64,000 nucleotides of DNA. Source: [Phialemoniopsis] sp. UDSM-2020 (taxonomy: Eukaryota > Ascomycota > Sordariomycetes > Thyridiales > Thyridiaceae). Positions within the stretch are counted from its first letter, which is position 1. The number at the start of each line of letters is the position of its first letter. Shown here piece after piece: positions 11,004 through 22,148 of the stretch. Below the pieces are notes generated by a model. That model had not been told where the DNA came from, ran no database searches, and worked only from the letters and a program-made list of their open reading frames with translations. Made by a program: the position numbers and the translations under genes. Location of the stretch: assembly GCA_018873225.1 (NCBI GenBank), contig JAEILZ010000003.1, positions 3,906,001 to 3,970,000 on the forward strand, written 5' to 3'.

Positions 11004-12113
11004 CGTGACTGGTTATGGCCAACCAAGTTGAAATCTCTATGTGGAAGCAATTGCTTGTAGGTCTCAATGGAACGAGTGGTATGGAATATAGTCAACGTTG
11101 TTTTGTTGCTACAACAACTCGATGACTATCAGAGCAGAGAGCGAAACGGGCCAGACGAGAGCGAGAGAGTTGGACGAATGAAGAAGTAGAAGGCGTATGC
11201 CCGCATGTATGTGAAGCGCACGAGAGTCTAAGGCTGCGCAAAGAATTTCGAGACCCTGTGACAATTTAGAGGGAATCTCCCGTTACTTTCATCGACAACA
11301 TCATCGTCTTCAATCCTGGCAGCGCGAGAGCGAGGTGCTTTGGGGGGAAATAATGGCACTTGGCATGGGGTGACGTCAGGAGCTAAGCCAGGTCCAGGCC
11401 AGGCTTAAGCTTTAAGTCCGGCACTGAAAGCCTAAAGGCCATAAAACCCACCGTGAAACCCCTGCAAAATGATCATCCTTGATGGATCCCGGGCCTCCCG
11501 GCGGGGCCTTCGTCGGCCCCGATTGATCTCTCGATCACTGAGGACGGAGGAAAGCATGAAAGAGCTGCCGTCATCAGATTTTCCCACAAGTCTCCAGATT
11601 TATTGTCAAGACACAGTTGTGTCCAGAAGAGGGTACAACGCCTGAGCCACGATGAATACGCATTCATTTTTCCGCACAGGTACCTCGGGTAGGTTCGTCT
11701 ACAATCAATGCTCTTGGAGTGTTCTGAGAAGCCTCGAGTCGCGCAACCTTGGCTTACACATGTATGATTTCTTGGATGGCGAGAGGACGCGCAAACAGAC
11801 GCAGGCTGAGCACTGATAGTTTGGAAATTGTTTCTCTGGGCACTCACAGCGGGAAATGCCAGGCACACTCCACTGTGGGACAGCGCACAGACCACTGATT
11901 ATATCCCACTATTGATTGATTCAATGGCGCTTAGTTGAGACCTATGCCGCACCTACTTTACACAAGGCTGGGAAACAGCCTCGACCTTCGACAACATCCC
12001 TTGTTAATTGTTTGCACCTCGACCACCAAACCTGCACCCAATTGCACTTCTTGACTTAGCTGCACATCACCTTAACTGCCCGCCGCCCAGGCGGCTGCCC
12101 TACCCCAACCAAG
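11004..12113. promoter_or_regulatory. Divergent promoter region, Frag1/Sfk1 gene and CDK7 gene
   Basis: About 1.1 kb shared by two divergent genes. The 140-codon open frame on the minus strand at 11473-11895 has no domain and is probably chance. A CT/CA-rich leader precedes the kinase ATG. Confidence 0.45.
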
Positions 12114-13376
12114 ATGGCCGTCTCTCCCCTCATCGTGCCTCCCACCACGGCCCTCCACCCGCCTCGACAAGCCTCCTCACCCCTCAAACGAGCCTCGGCC
12201 CCCACCTCCGCAAATGGCACGCCTGTACCGGCACGCCCTGCCGCTGGCGCCGGGGCGGCACCGTCTCACGGTCACGGTCACGGCCACCACCACCACCATC
12301 ACAAGGTCCGTGACCTGGCGGAGCAGATGAACGAGGAGGAGAAGAAAAAGTACGTCAAGGGCAAGAAGCTCGGCGAGGGTACCTACGCCAACGTCTATCT
12401 CGGCCACGAGCGCCGCGACCCCTCGGTCCTCGTCGCCATCAAGAAGATCAAGGTCCAGAAGGAGTACGAGGACGGCATGGCGCCCGACGCCGTCCGCGAG
12501 CTCAAGCACCTCCAGGAGCTCAGCCACCCAAACATCATCTCGCTGCTCTCCGTCTTCAGCTCCAAGAGCCAGAACCTCAACCTCGTCCTCGAGTACCTGC
12601 CCCTCGGCGACCTCGAGATGCTCATCCGCGACGTCGACGGCGTCCGCTACGGCGCCGCCGACATCAAGGCCTGGATGGGCATGCTGTCCCGCGCCGTCTG
12701 GTTCTGCCACGAGAACTTTGTGCTGCACCGCGATATTAAGCCCAACAACTTGCTCATCGCCGCCGACGGCGAGGTGAAGCTCGCCGATTTCGGTCTCGCC
12801 CGCTCCTTCTCCGATCCCTACCGTGTCATGACCAGCAACGTCATCACTCGGTGGTACCGCCCCCCGGAGCTGCTCTTCGGCGCTGAGCACTACTCCGGTG
12901 CTGTCGACATCTGGTCCGTAGGCACCGTCTTCGCCGAGCTCATCATCCGCAACCCCTACCTGCCCGGCAACACCGAGGTCGAGCAAATCAGCCTCATCTG
13001 CAGGGCCATCGGCACCCCGACCGAGGAGAATTGGCCGGGCGTCAGCAAGCTGCCCCAGTTCACACTCCCCTCCGAGGTGACCCCGCTACAGGGCCGAGAC
13101 TCGTACATGGGCATGTTTGGCACCGTGGGCAGTGACGGCGTCGACCTCCTGATGAAGACCTTGATCCTCGACCCTAGCAAGAGGATCACGGCCCGCGATA
13201 TGCTGCTGCATAACTGGTGGCGCGCCGAGCCCAAGCCCACACGCAAGGAACACCTCCCTAAGAAGGGCGGTGGGCAAGAGAAGCTCGGCGCCGACCTCAA
13301 GAGGCCCCCGGGAGTCGTCGACGAGGACCGGGGCGCCAAAGTCGCGAGGAAGCTGGACTTTGGTGCCATGAAATGA
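12114..13376 (+). CDS. KIN28: Cyclin-dependent kinase of CDK7/Kin28 type
   Basis: Predicted CDK-activating and TFIIH-associated kinase that phosphorylates the RNA polymerase II C-terminal domain. One exon, 420 residues. An N-terminal extension of about 75 residues contains a Pro/Ala-rich part and a Gly-His run ending in six consecutive histidines (residues 52-63). The kinase domain follows: glycine loop GEGTYANVYLG, VAIK lysine 110, an APDAVRELKHLQEL helix in place of PSTAIRE, HRDIKPNN (catalytic Asp207), DFG (Asp225), activation-loop Thr240 and TRWYRPPELLFG. The helix and loop match CDK7/Kin28 better than CDK1 or CDK8. The C-terminus is basic and proline-rich. The usual CDK7-type TRWYRAPELLFG has Pro in place of Ala here, a mild substitution. 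The His run is discussed as a finding. Confidence 0.9.
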   Translation: MAVSPLIVPPTTALHPPRQASSPLKRASAPTSANGTPVPARPAAGAGAAPSHGHGHGHHHHHHKVRDLAEQMNEEEKKKYVKGKKLGEGTYANVYLGHERRDPSVLVAIKKIKVQKEYEDGMAPDAVRELKHLQELSHPNIISLLSVFSSKSQNLNLVLEYLPLGDLEMLIRDVDGVRYGAADIKAWMGMLSRAVWFCHENFVLHRDIKPNNLLIAADGEVKLADFGLARSFSDPYRVMTSNVITRWYRPPELLFGAEHYSGAVDIWSVGTVFAELIIRNPYLPGNTEVEQISLICRAIGTPTEENWPGVSKLPQFTLPSEVTPLQGRDSYMGMFGTVGSDGVDLLMKTLILDPSKRITARDMLLHNWWRAEPKPTRKEHLPKKGGGQEKLGADLKRPPGVVDEDRGAKVARKLDFGAMK

Positions 13377-13713
13377 ATTCATCATGGCGGCTGGGGAATT
13401 TCGGGCATATCTTTGGCGCATGTTATACAGACATTCAATATGACACTGGCGGAGTACTGGCGTTTGTTTGGTCAAGGGCAGTTCAAAAGGTTTGGGCAAG
13501 GCTCGCTTAAAGGGTCAGAAATTAGATTCGATAAATCAAAGATTCAAGAGTGAAACGATATGATTTTCATATTTTGATTATGTCTGAAGCTCGTTGCTCG
13601 TAGCATTCGTCACTGTATAGTGGTGATGGTCTCTATCCAGGAATATTGGAAATCGTACCCGCCGCCTATTACAACCCGCATCCAGGCCTTTCCAAGCTAC
13701 TATATGCCCCTCT
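13377..13713. other. Convergent 3' regions of CDK7 and RCY1 genes
   Basis: AT-rich spacer of about 340 bp between converging genes; nothing else seen. Confidence 0.5.
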
Positions 13714-16557
13714 TCACATCACACTGCACTCGAGCCCGTACATGGCCTTCTCGACGCCCCTCTTGACCTGGTACCAGTCCGCCCGCCTCTCGGCGTACTC
13801 GTAGACCTCCTCGGCGCGGAAGATGCCGCCGAACCGGTCGCCGTCGGCGATGATGACGGCCATCTCCTTGGCGTGGCGGCCGTCGATGAGGTAGATCTGG
13901 CTCAGCTCGCGCAGGGCGCGGAAGTAGGCCAGCAGGTCCTGGTTGCGCAGGGTGAGCACGTACTCGAAGTACAGGTTCATGTCGGCGATGAGCTTGATGG
14001 CGCCCTCGGTGCTGACGCGCTGGCGCTTGAGGTGCTTGCAGACGGCCGTGAAGAGGCGCAGGCCCACCTCGCCGTTGAAGACGTCGAGCATCGTCTTCTC
14101 GGTGCTGCCGACGAGCATGCTCGTGTGCCCGCGCACCAGCTCCACGACGCGCTTAGCCGTCTCGGTGGGGCCGATGTCCGCGTCCGCCGGCGGCATCTGC
14201 GTCTTGCCGTCCGCCCCGGCGCTGGGCGGAGCCGGGTTGTAGTCCGTCGGCAGCTGCGTCGTGGCGCAGATGTACTCCACCTCATCCATGAGGACGTCGA
14301 TGCCCTTGTTGAGCCCGGCTGCGACGTTCTCGTCGAGCATCTGCTCGAACTTCTTCTTGGCCAGACCAGCTGGGTCAAGGAAGTCGTTGCGGTCGGCGAT
14401 CTTTGGGCTGGCGAGCTGCTGCTCGTAAAAGACATCGATCATCTGACTGATGAGGTCACCGACGTTGACGAGCTCTATGAACATGACGAGAGGCACGACA
14501 CCGCTAGCCTGGCTGTGATCGCTTACTTCGCGAGGGTTGTAGTGCGACAGATGATCGACGGCTCTTTCAAAGCCATGCTTCATGTGTCGCATGCCGAGGA
14601 TGCGGAGCAGCACCACAAACATCGTCGCACATTGCTCGCGCGTCTCTTCGCCAGCCTGTCCGCCCAGGCAAATGAATACTGCGGCCCGACCTAAGCTTGC
14701 CTTGGCAGCATGTACAAGGTTCAATGCGACCTCGATGCTGAAGAGCGACTTGATGCCCTCCAATCGTGATGCCATCAGCGCTGCCTTGGCGGCAAGCTCA
14801 TTTGTAGGGGCTTCGTCCGGAAGCGGGCTGGCTTTCCTCTCTATACTGGCGCCCATACTAGGGGTCTCTGGCCGAGATGGCTGTGGTGTATTTGCTTGTA
14901 GCGTGTTGGCGCCGTTCGACGGCGTGGTTGTCGCAGTTTTACTCGATCCGAATGGCGACGTGAGGAACTGGCCGGGCAAGCTGGGCAGAACTGTCACGGG
15001 CATCATGACGACCTTCTTGAATGAGCTCAAGAAGTCTGATTTGTCTGCTTGCCTGTTAAAGTTGGCCATGTAAAATGACTCGACGCTGGCATCCTGTTCC
15101 GACAACTTCTTCTCCCAGCTGCCGACCTCGGTCTCTGCATGCTTGGTGAAGAATTCGAGCTCCTCCTGCAGATATAGATCAAGATGAGGTTCAAAGAGCT
15201 TTAGGCCGATCTGCCTCGCCTTTTCTTCTCTAAGCTTTGGGCTGGTGTCTTCCCCCTGCGCCTGGGGGGGCTGCAGTGACCTGAGGAACTGCATGCATTG
15301 CTCGAATATTCCCGAGACAGCTTTTAGATATGACGGCAGGCTTCTCTCGTGGCACTCGTCGAGCAGCGGCGTTATGTAGTCCATGATCAGGTCCTCGCGG
15401 ACTTTGTCGACAAAATTCCAAAAGACTCGCCCTGGCCTGGGAAATATCCTCTGAATGATGTCGCTCTGGTCGTTGACTTTCTTTGTCAGGACCTCAAAGA
15501 ACTGCCTAGATGGCTCTAGGGTGATGTTGTCGGCCGAAGCTTGATTGACGCAGTCCATAGAATTCCCCACGACCTCTCGGTCCGAAAAGATCGGGTGCTT
15601 GTGTATGAAGAGCTCAGCGCCGGCGTTGACATCGCTGAGCAGATCAAGAACATGCGCATATTTCTTCATCCTGCCATCCACGTCCCAGAACTCGTAGCCC
15701 TGTTCAAACTCCCGGAGCACCGCACTTTCAAAGATACTCGTCATCGTCAGGAGCTTGTGCTCTCTATCGTTCCACCCTTGTGCCCAATCACTCTTTTGGA
15801 ACCGCCTGAGATTCGACAACATTTGTGCCTGTCTCTCCGGGTCTCTGAAGGCCTTGAACACTATAGGGTCCGCGTGGCTCTTCGCTTGAACCAGGTCGAG
15901 GTAAAAGGGAGCCAGGGCGCCGTATATCTTCCCAAACTCTTCTCTTGCATGTCCGCGCACGCTCTTCGCATTCTTGAAAACGTCTAATAATGCGTCTGGG
16001 TCTTGCATGGGGTCTTTCGTCGTTACAGTCGCACCTCCCAGTGTCATGGTCTCAAAGCCGTCTCGCGCGTCGGACACTCGTCTCGTTTGCCGCTGCTCCT
16101 CGACTGCCGCGTCGAAGAGAGTCGTGCTTGGCTGTCGTTGCCCAGATTGTTGACCCTGCGGCGCTCCAGTGGCCGGGCCCGGCGGCTGTGCCCGCTCCGC
16201 CGCTTCTCTCCTCCTCTTCACCGCGTCTTCGAACCGCTTCCTTGCCTCCGCCTCGTTCCAGCAATCCATACTCTGCAACCGGGCCACCCACCTTGTATCA
16301 TCGTATACCATCTCTCGTATACGCCGAGAGGTTCGGGCAGCGCTGATCAGGTCCGGTACGGGAAGGAGATCTAGTATATGCGCGAGGATTTCTGGATCAC
16401 CAGTGTGTCAGCGCCGAGTACTATTGCCCAGAAGAGATGCTTCCGATTGAAGAAACCTACCGGCTGGCAAGACAGGCCTCGAGTCTATAATCTCCGTCGC
16501 CTGGAGCACCCCAAGAATACTGCCGCCCGCGGGCGCAGCTCTCTTGAATTTCGACAT
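13714..16557 (-). CDS. RCY1: Recyclin-1 (F-box plus Sec10-like domain)
   Basis: F-box protein of endocytic recycling and exocytosis, related to S. cerevisiae Rcy1 and S. pombe Pof6; the C-terminal region resembles exocyst subunit Sec10. Exons 16461-16557 and 13714-16391 give 924 residues. The 69-nt intron (GTAGGT, branch CTGAC, ending CCAG) interrupts the F-box, and splicing restores LPAEILAHILDLLPVPDL, a canonical F-box start at about residues 31-48. A longer helical body follows with a Ser/Thr/Pro-rich break near residues 480-530, then the conserved region containing RILGMRHMKHGFERAVDHL. Without the short first exon the F-box would be lost, so the downstream ATG at 16311 is not the likely start. 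The F-box predicts Skp1 binding. Confidence 0.9.
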
Positions 16558-17188
16558 GGTGTTTCGCGCCTCGATTGGGAGCTCAATGTGTGGCCAAAGT
16601 TGGCGGCTTGACTAGGGGCAGAGGGCCTTGCAGGTTGCAGGCAAGGTCGCGAACCTGACCATGGTGTGCCCTGGACAGTCCGATCAAGAAGTCGACCAGA
16701 TTGTTCTGGCTATTTCGCGTCCGTAGCGAGTATACTGGCAACCTGATCCGGCGATTTCGGGGAGGGTAGTTTACAATAAGGAGCAAGGTATTTGGGTGTA
16801 GATTCCAAGGTGGAGGAGGGGCCGGGGGAGCTCCGTCAGCTGTCGATCAGCTGTGACCAACTACGGAGTAAACCCCTGAGCTTAATAAACGCCAAAGCTC
16901 GTGTCATGTCATCCAGAATTAACATCCAGTCACTGAACAATATTACATCTAGACATTTTCATCATGTGCATGTATCAAAACATGGTTTCCTTCATTACTA
17001 TTCTTCATCTTCGCCACTCCTTTCATCAAAAAGTACTATGTACGTAGTGATACGCACATGTATCAAAGGGGGTATATAAGTGGTTTACGGCCCAACCCAA
17101 ATGCTCCGGACTCTCCAGAAACACCAGAAATCCAACGCAAACCCCCTCCCATTCAGATTGCTTGCCAGTAACAAGTCAAGGAAGGCCA
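16558..17188. promoter_or_regulatory. Spacer between RCY1 promoter and SNF2-RING gene 3' end
   Basis: About 630 bp. It holds the RCY1 promoter on its left and the 3' UTR of the downstream minus-strand gene on its right. AT-rich near 16900-17090. No RNA gene found. Confidence 0.45.
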
Positions 17189-20100
17189 TCAGCCCTGATT
17201 CTGTCTGGCCTCGGCGGCTTCTGCTGCCAAGAAACGACGCACGTCGGGATTCTCGCGCAGTGCGTCTTCTCCAGAAGTCGCTGCTCGGCTCACGCTCCCA
17301 AACAGGCATTCCCACAAGTCGCCCTTGGGCACTTCCTCTCCAGACATTTTGCCCTTGCTCATCAGTTTGGCCAGATTGGCCTCCTCCATCTCCATTGCAT
17401 TTGCTGCCTCCAGGTTCGAGTCTAGCAACTCCGGGGTAGACTCCTTAGACTTGCCCTTCAAGCTGCGTCCCATGTGCTCCAGCCGACGCCGGACTGATAG
17501 ATCGTAGATTGACTGCTCGACTGTGCCATCCACAATGTACAACCAGACGGTTGTTTCATGCTCTTGTCCAATTCGATCGACTCGCGCAATGGCCTGTAGC
17601 TCTAGTGCTGTGTTCAAGAGCGGCTCGCAGAGGATGACATGGCTCGCATTCACGAGATTGAGACCACTCGAATGAGCACGAGCGTGGAGGAGAAAACACT
17701 CGATGCCGGGGTCCTCTTTGAACAAGGTAATCCCATCGGGGTCGGTGAAGGCCGTATGGCCGATGTGGTGGCGGCGGAATGCCAGAGTCAGGACGCGTAG
17801 GAATTCCGGGTATTGAGAAAAGACAATCGACTTGGCACCAGGATCCGATTGCCTTAGCCACAGCAGATGCCTGACCAGAGTGTCGACCTTGGTAGTGAAG
17901 GACGGGCCTGGTAGGTCGATGTTCTTGATCTCTGCAAGCTTGTCTGCACTGAAGTCGCTGTATATGGTCGACTTTTTGTTCCTTGGGCTGTCCTGTCGAG
18001 TTGTGGCGTCCCCGGTGTGGGGTGTCTCGGTGTGAACCTTGAGCTCCTGGGGCTTGAGGGCGATATCATGCAGGTTACCTGCCTGCAGCTTCCTCTTGCA
18101 CACCGGGCAATTGTGATGAGCCTTGAACCAGAGCGATATGCACTCTTTACAGAACTGGTGCCCGCATACTGTCAAAACTCCTACCGTGAAGCTTGACTGA
18201 CAGATAACGCACAAGTTCTGCTCTTCTCTTGACTCTGTCTCCTTGAGATGCAGGAGATAACGATGCTTTGACTGCGAGGAAGTCAGCTTTTGAAGCAGTT
18301 TGTCCCCCTCTTGCTTCAAGTTGGTCATAGCTGCGTCGTCTTTCGGGCCTTCGTACGGATCCACCATATCGGAAACGGCCTGGAGCTGGCGATAGTACTC
18401 GACACGAGCATTCATGGCGCTTGTAAACCGGTCGAGCTCCTGTTCTATTGCAGCTGACGCTTTGGTCTGCTCGGTCAGTTGGTTCTGCGTCGCCTTGATC
18501 TGTTCAGTAACGATCTCAAGCTCTACTCGAGCACGATTGCTGCCATTGGCGGTCTGGTGGCGCAGGTTGGTAGACAGGTCCCGGAACTCCACTATTGCTC
18601 CTCTCAACGAGCCCAGATGGCTCGGCGGTCGGATTTCGTCGCGGAGCTTGAACAGCTCCAAGAGCTTCTCGGGGACAGGCCCCTCGCCTTCTTTGGCGTA
18701 GCTTATCGCACCTTTGATCTCGTCGGTCGATAGCTTACTCAATTCCAATCCAGTCAACGCAGCTTGACGGTCAGCTAGGACCGCCCTCAGAACGGTAATG
18801 TAGGCAATCAACGTTTCCTGGACCTTTGTAGAGTCTCCGTACTCGTCTCCAGTGATTTCAATGTCATCTTCTTCGTCAACCAGATCCTTGAGGAGAAGTT
18901 GAACGACTTGCTCCCGCCAATCGTCCAAAATATTGGCCTGGTCGTTCAGAACGCCGTTGAGTGCTTCTATCGTATCGACAATCCGGCGGCTTTCGATGCC
19001 TTGTCGAGATGAAGCATGGAGCTCGGGGATGACTGCAAATTCTTGCTGCTCAGCTGCTCCCGACATCTTCTCCATGTGACGAGTGGCTTTGCCGTGGGTT
19101 TCTTGTAGGATCTCTCTCCGGATCGTCTTTGCCCTCTCGTACGCCTCAGTCTCCAGCTTTTCCAGGCGTTTGAAGTCGTCGGAGTCGGGCACTGTCATTT
19201 CCTCATTCGATTTGATCTGGAAAAAGGCGTTTGCACAGAAGAACACAGCCTTGTGCTGGAGCTCAAGGGCATAACGCAGACTTCGCTGTGCTTCGCCCAC
19301 CCGCCTAGGGACCACTTCCTCAGTCTCATCGTCACTTCCCACTTTCTTCGCGTTCTCGACATCTGATTTCTTCGCTTCTTCGATTGCGGCTTGAAGCTCG
19401 TCTCGGCATTCCTGGACCATCTCGTCGATTTCTCCCAACACGCCTTCCCATATCGTAAGCGCCTCCTTGACACGAGGGGAGTTCTCCAGTAGTTGACCTT
19501 GGCTGAGTTTATTTGTGATCAATGCTCTCTTGTCAATGACAATGGCGTTCTGGCTCTGTTCAATCATAGCATCTAGAACTTCCGCTACAGTTCTCATCGG
19601 TCCACTCTTGTGCCCAAGAGCTCGTCTGTTGCGCACACCAACCTCGGGATGGAGAGCTGTCTGTCGCAGGCGGCTGAGAGCTGTGCGCATGAGTTCCAAA
19701 ATTCGCGGATCATCCGGCTCCCAGTCGTCGGCAAGAGGGACGCCTTCTGTATCCAGACCACAGAGTTCAGTCAGTTGCTTGAACAAGCCTTGATAGTGTT
19801 GCTCCTCCACAGCGGTGAATGGCATTGTAATGACATAGCGCTTCTGTGAAGGCAGCGACAACTCGTGCCTGACATGCCGCTTGGTGTGTCGGATGGCCAG
19901 TCGGCCAAAGAGCTCATGGAATGAGTCCTTGTAGGAAGTGATCAAAGATTGCCAGACCTTTGGTAAAGAAGCATATGGGTCATATCGTAGAAACAATAAG
20001 AGACCCCATAGATCCTTGATGCCTTCTTTGACAGGCGTTCCTGTGACGCCCCATGCATTCACACGGGGAATGATTCTCGCTAGAGTGGCTGCGTTGCTGA

Positions 20101-21517
20101 CACCGCTCTCGATCTCCTGCGCCTCGTCGAGACACACACGCCACCATGAAAGCTGCATCAACGGTGATTTGGGCCTGTGGTGTTTCCTCTCACCACGCAT
20201 CGCCCTTGGAGGCGGGTCCAGAGCGAAATGAAGCTCGTTTCGGAGCTCGTTGTAAGTCGTCACCACAATATCAGAGTGTGCAAGCTCTTCTACCACTGCT
20301 TTCTCGCTCTCTTCATCCTTACAGGATGCCCGTATTCCAGAATAGACCATTACACGTAGATGAGGTGCATGCTTGTTGAGTTCGGAAAGCCACTGGTCCT
20401 TCAAGGATGGCGGAGTGATGATCAGCGTGGCACCAGTCGGCTGTAACTGCGCGCCAATGTAACTATCAAAGACCAGTGGGCCCCCTGCAGGGCGCTGGTG
20501 CAGGAGGATCAGCGCAATCATCTCAACCGTTTTGCCTAGTCCCATCTCTTCGGCCAAGATGCCGCCGCGGATTGATGACTCCTGGGTGACAATTGGAGTT
20601 GGATCTCTCGAAACAACGCCATAGAGATCGCTGAGATAGAAAGGCTTGCTATCAGCGTCCGAGACCTTTCTGAAATGGCAAGGTAGAAGAACTCGCGGCG
20701 TTACAAGAGGTAAAAGACCTGGTGGCTCATCGTTCTTCCCGTTGCTCCACCACATGCCTTCCCGCTCCAATAACCACTGAACTGCACGTTTTTGGAATGG
20801 GAACAGTTCGGCGGTCAGTTTCGCCACTTGTAGAGACGATGCTGGATACTCTTCTTCAGTCGGAACGAAAGCTGCTTCATAAAAGTCTTGCGGTGAGTGG
20901 CCCATATCGTGCCGAAGAGCAGTACCGAGGTCCCTCTCTTGATGGATATTGGTGAAGAATGTGCTCAGTACGCGATCTCTCAACTTTCTCTCGGATTCCT
21001 TATGAAGCTGCGAAGTGACAGAATTTGTCTCGTTCCACCTCAGCTCGAAGTCAAGGTGCACTCTCGCATGTTGCTCGTCTGCCTCGAGACTGATGTCTAT
21101 CGAGGTCCAGAAACGTCCTGGATCTGAAGAAGAGAATCCTTGCTTCTCGGCTATCCGAAACAACAGCGCGAGTGTTTTATCGGAGTTCTCTTCGGACAAG
21201 GAGAGTTCAGTCTCGACTTTCTTGCCTCCGACCTTTTGTCGTAAACTGATGGAGATGTCTTGCTGATCTATGAGCCGGATGTTGATGTCTCCATCTACAT
21301 TCTTCTGTAGAAGGGGAGCTGGGGTGTTTGAAGTTGGCACACCAACGGGGTCCAGGATCGACAGACGTTGGCGATGAATCGTGACATAGGGTACTGGACC
21401 AGCTATCCTGGGTCGCTTGGGTGCTGGTTCACCAGAACGATCTTGACCACCATCATTTGCGCGCTCATCATGATGTGGGAGCCGCTGGAGGAACTCCAGC
21501 AAGTTGACTACCACCAT
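17189..21517 (-). CDS. SNF2-family helicase with internal RING finger (SHPRH/Irc20 type)
   Basis: Large DNA-dependent ATPase and probable E3 ubiquitin ligase related to human SHPRH and yeast Irc20, both tied to genome maintenance. A 1442-residue single open frame. The first helicase lobe has the Walker A block GGILAEEMGLGKT near residue 320 and a Walker B-like LDEAQEIE near 464. A RING finger (CVICQSSF...CGHQFCKEC...CPVCKRK) lies at about residues 1100-1145, between the lobes. The second lobe contains the block GLNLVNASHVILCEP and ARVDRIGQ near 1312. RING placement inside the helicase is the SHPRH/Irc20 arrangement. The start at 21517 is the first ATG after a likely leader intron; an upstream ATG at 21676 is treated as a uORF or alternative first exon. 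Divergent from mS41. Confidence 0.88.
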   Translation of the reverse strand: MVVVNLLEFLQRLPHHDERANDGGQDRSGEPAPKRPRIAGPVPYVTIHRQRLSILDPVGVPTSNTPAPLLQKNVDGDINIRLIDQQDISISLRQKVGGKKVETELSLSEENSDKTLALLFRIAEKQGFSSSDPGRFWTSIDISLEADEQHARVHLDFELRWNETNSVTSQLHKESERKLRDRVLSTFFTNIHQERDLGTALRHDMGHSPQDFYEAAFVPTEEEYPASSLQVAKLTAELFPFQKRAVQWLLEREGMWWSNGKNDEPPGLLPLVTPRVLLPCHFRKVSDADSKPFYLSDLYGVVSRDPTPIVTQESSIRGGILAEEMGLGKTVEMIALILLHQRPAGGPLVFDSYIGAQLQPTGATLIITPPSLKDQWLSELNKHAPHLRVMVYSGIRASCKDEESEKAVVEELAHSDIVVTTYNELRNELHFALDPPPRAMRGERKHHRPKSPLMQLSWWRVCLDEAQEIESGVSNAATLARIIPRVNAWGVTGTPVKEGIKDLWGLLLFLRYDPYASLPKVWQSLITSYKDSFHELFGRLAIRHTKRHVRHELSLPSQKRYVITMPFTAVEEQHYQGLFKQLTELCGLDTEGVPLADDWEPDDPRILELMRTALSRLRQTALHPEVGVRNRRALGHKSGPMRTVAEVLDAMIEQSQNAIVIDKRALITNKLSQGQLLENSPRVKEALTIWEGVLGEIDEMVQECRDELQAAIEEAKKSDVENAKKVGSDDETEEVVPRRVGEAQRSLRYALELQHKAVFFCANAFFQIKSNEEMTVPDSDDFKRLEKLETEAYERAKTIRREILQETHGKATRHMEKMSGAAEQQEFAVIPELHASSRQGIESRRIVDTIEALNGVLNDQANILDDWREQVVQLLLKDLVDEEDDIEITGDEYGDSTKVQETLIAYITVLRAVLADRQAALTGLELSKLSTDEIKGAISYAKEGEGPVPEKLLELFKLRDEIRPPSHLGSLRGAIVEFRDLSTNLRHQTANGSNRARVELEIVTEQIKATQNQLTEQTKASAAIEQELDRFTSAMNARVEYYRQLQAVSDMVDPYEGPKDDAAMTNLKQEGDKLLQKLTSSQSKHRYLLHLKETESREEQNLCVICQSSFTVGVLTVCGHQFCKECISLWFKAHHNCPVCKRKLQAGNLHDIALKPQELKVHTETPHTGDATTRQDSPRNKKSTIYSDFSADKLAEIKNIDLPGPSFTTKVDTLVRHLLWLRQSDPGAKSIVFSQYPEFLRVLTLAFRRHHIGHTAFTDPDGITLFKEDPGIECFLLHARAHSSGLNLVNASHVILCEPLLNTALELQAIARVDRIGQEHETTVWLYIVDGTVEQSIYDLSVRRRLEHMGRSLKGKSKESTPELLDSNLEAANAMEMEEANLAKLMSKGKMSGEEVPKGDLWECLFGSVSRAATSGEDALRENPDVRRFLAAEAAEARQNQG

Positions 21518-21519
21518 AT

Positions 21520-21643
21520 CTATCGAAAAAAGTCAGCGCACAACACCCGAAAGCAGCAAGCAATGATGCTTTGTAATGACATGTCGGGGCGCATCGTCTT
21601 TCTCAGATGTCAATGACGTTGGTACAAGAGATAAGGGACTTAC
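21520..21643 (-). other. Probable leader intron of the SNF2-RING gene
   Basis: On the minus strand a GTAAGT donor begins at 21643. A GCTGAC branch site followed by a T-run and the acceptor ATAG ends at 21520, two bases before the chosen ATG. An alternative in-frame CCAG acceptor ends at 21485 and would instead join an upstream 11-codon exon (21644-21676) to the main frame. Splicing is inferred. Confidence 0.5.
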
Positions 21644-21676
21644 TGATGAGTTTGTTGATCGCCTCTCAGCTCGCAT

Positions 21677-22148
21677 TTCTTCTCACACAGCTCCGACGCC
21701 TTTTATCGGTGCAAGCACATGAAGTTACATGAGCGTCAGTGAAGCTCAAGTCACGGTGATGGGGGGGAAGAGTGGAAGGATGGAGGGGGAGGGAGCTTGG
21801 GGAGTATTTATCAGTCGGCGATAAGACAGCCTTGTAAATGGCCTTGCATCTTGGCCCCACTTAGTGTGAAGCCCATGCGAGCTAAGGATGCCCCTGAGCC
21901 AATCAAGAGGCTGCGGACCGGTACCTCGACCGACCCACACGATCGCCAAATTTGTTTGACCAGACAGGTCGAGTCCTTGTTGCACCAGGAGCTCTCCATG
22001 AGTTCTTCAATTCTCTCTTGAGCGCCAGGACATCTGATAAGCTGCACACTGTGCTCTGTGCCTTGCAGTCTGGTTTTGTAAGTCTCAAGTCTCCTCGTTC
22101 CATGTCTCTGCTTCACCAGAATTGTGCCCTGACCGTAGTCGACAGCAC
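21677..22148. promoter_or_regulatory. Divergent promoter, SNF2-RING gene and mS41
   Basis: About 470 bp between two divergently oriented genes, with G-rich and C-rich runs near 21760-21800. No gene seen inside. Confidence 0.45.

Noticed and set aside
11473..11895. 140-codon minus-strand frame upstream of the kinase
   Set aside because: Cys/Ser-rich without any recognisable pattern; lies in a divergent promoter.
12177..12986. 269-codon frame antisense to the CDK7-type kinase
   Set aside because: Composition follows from the GC-rich kinase codons; no domain or splice context.
13873..14694. 273-codon frame antisense to RCY1
   Set aside because: Shadow of GC-rich coding sequence, with repetitive His/Leu/Val-rich content.
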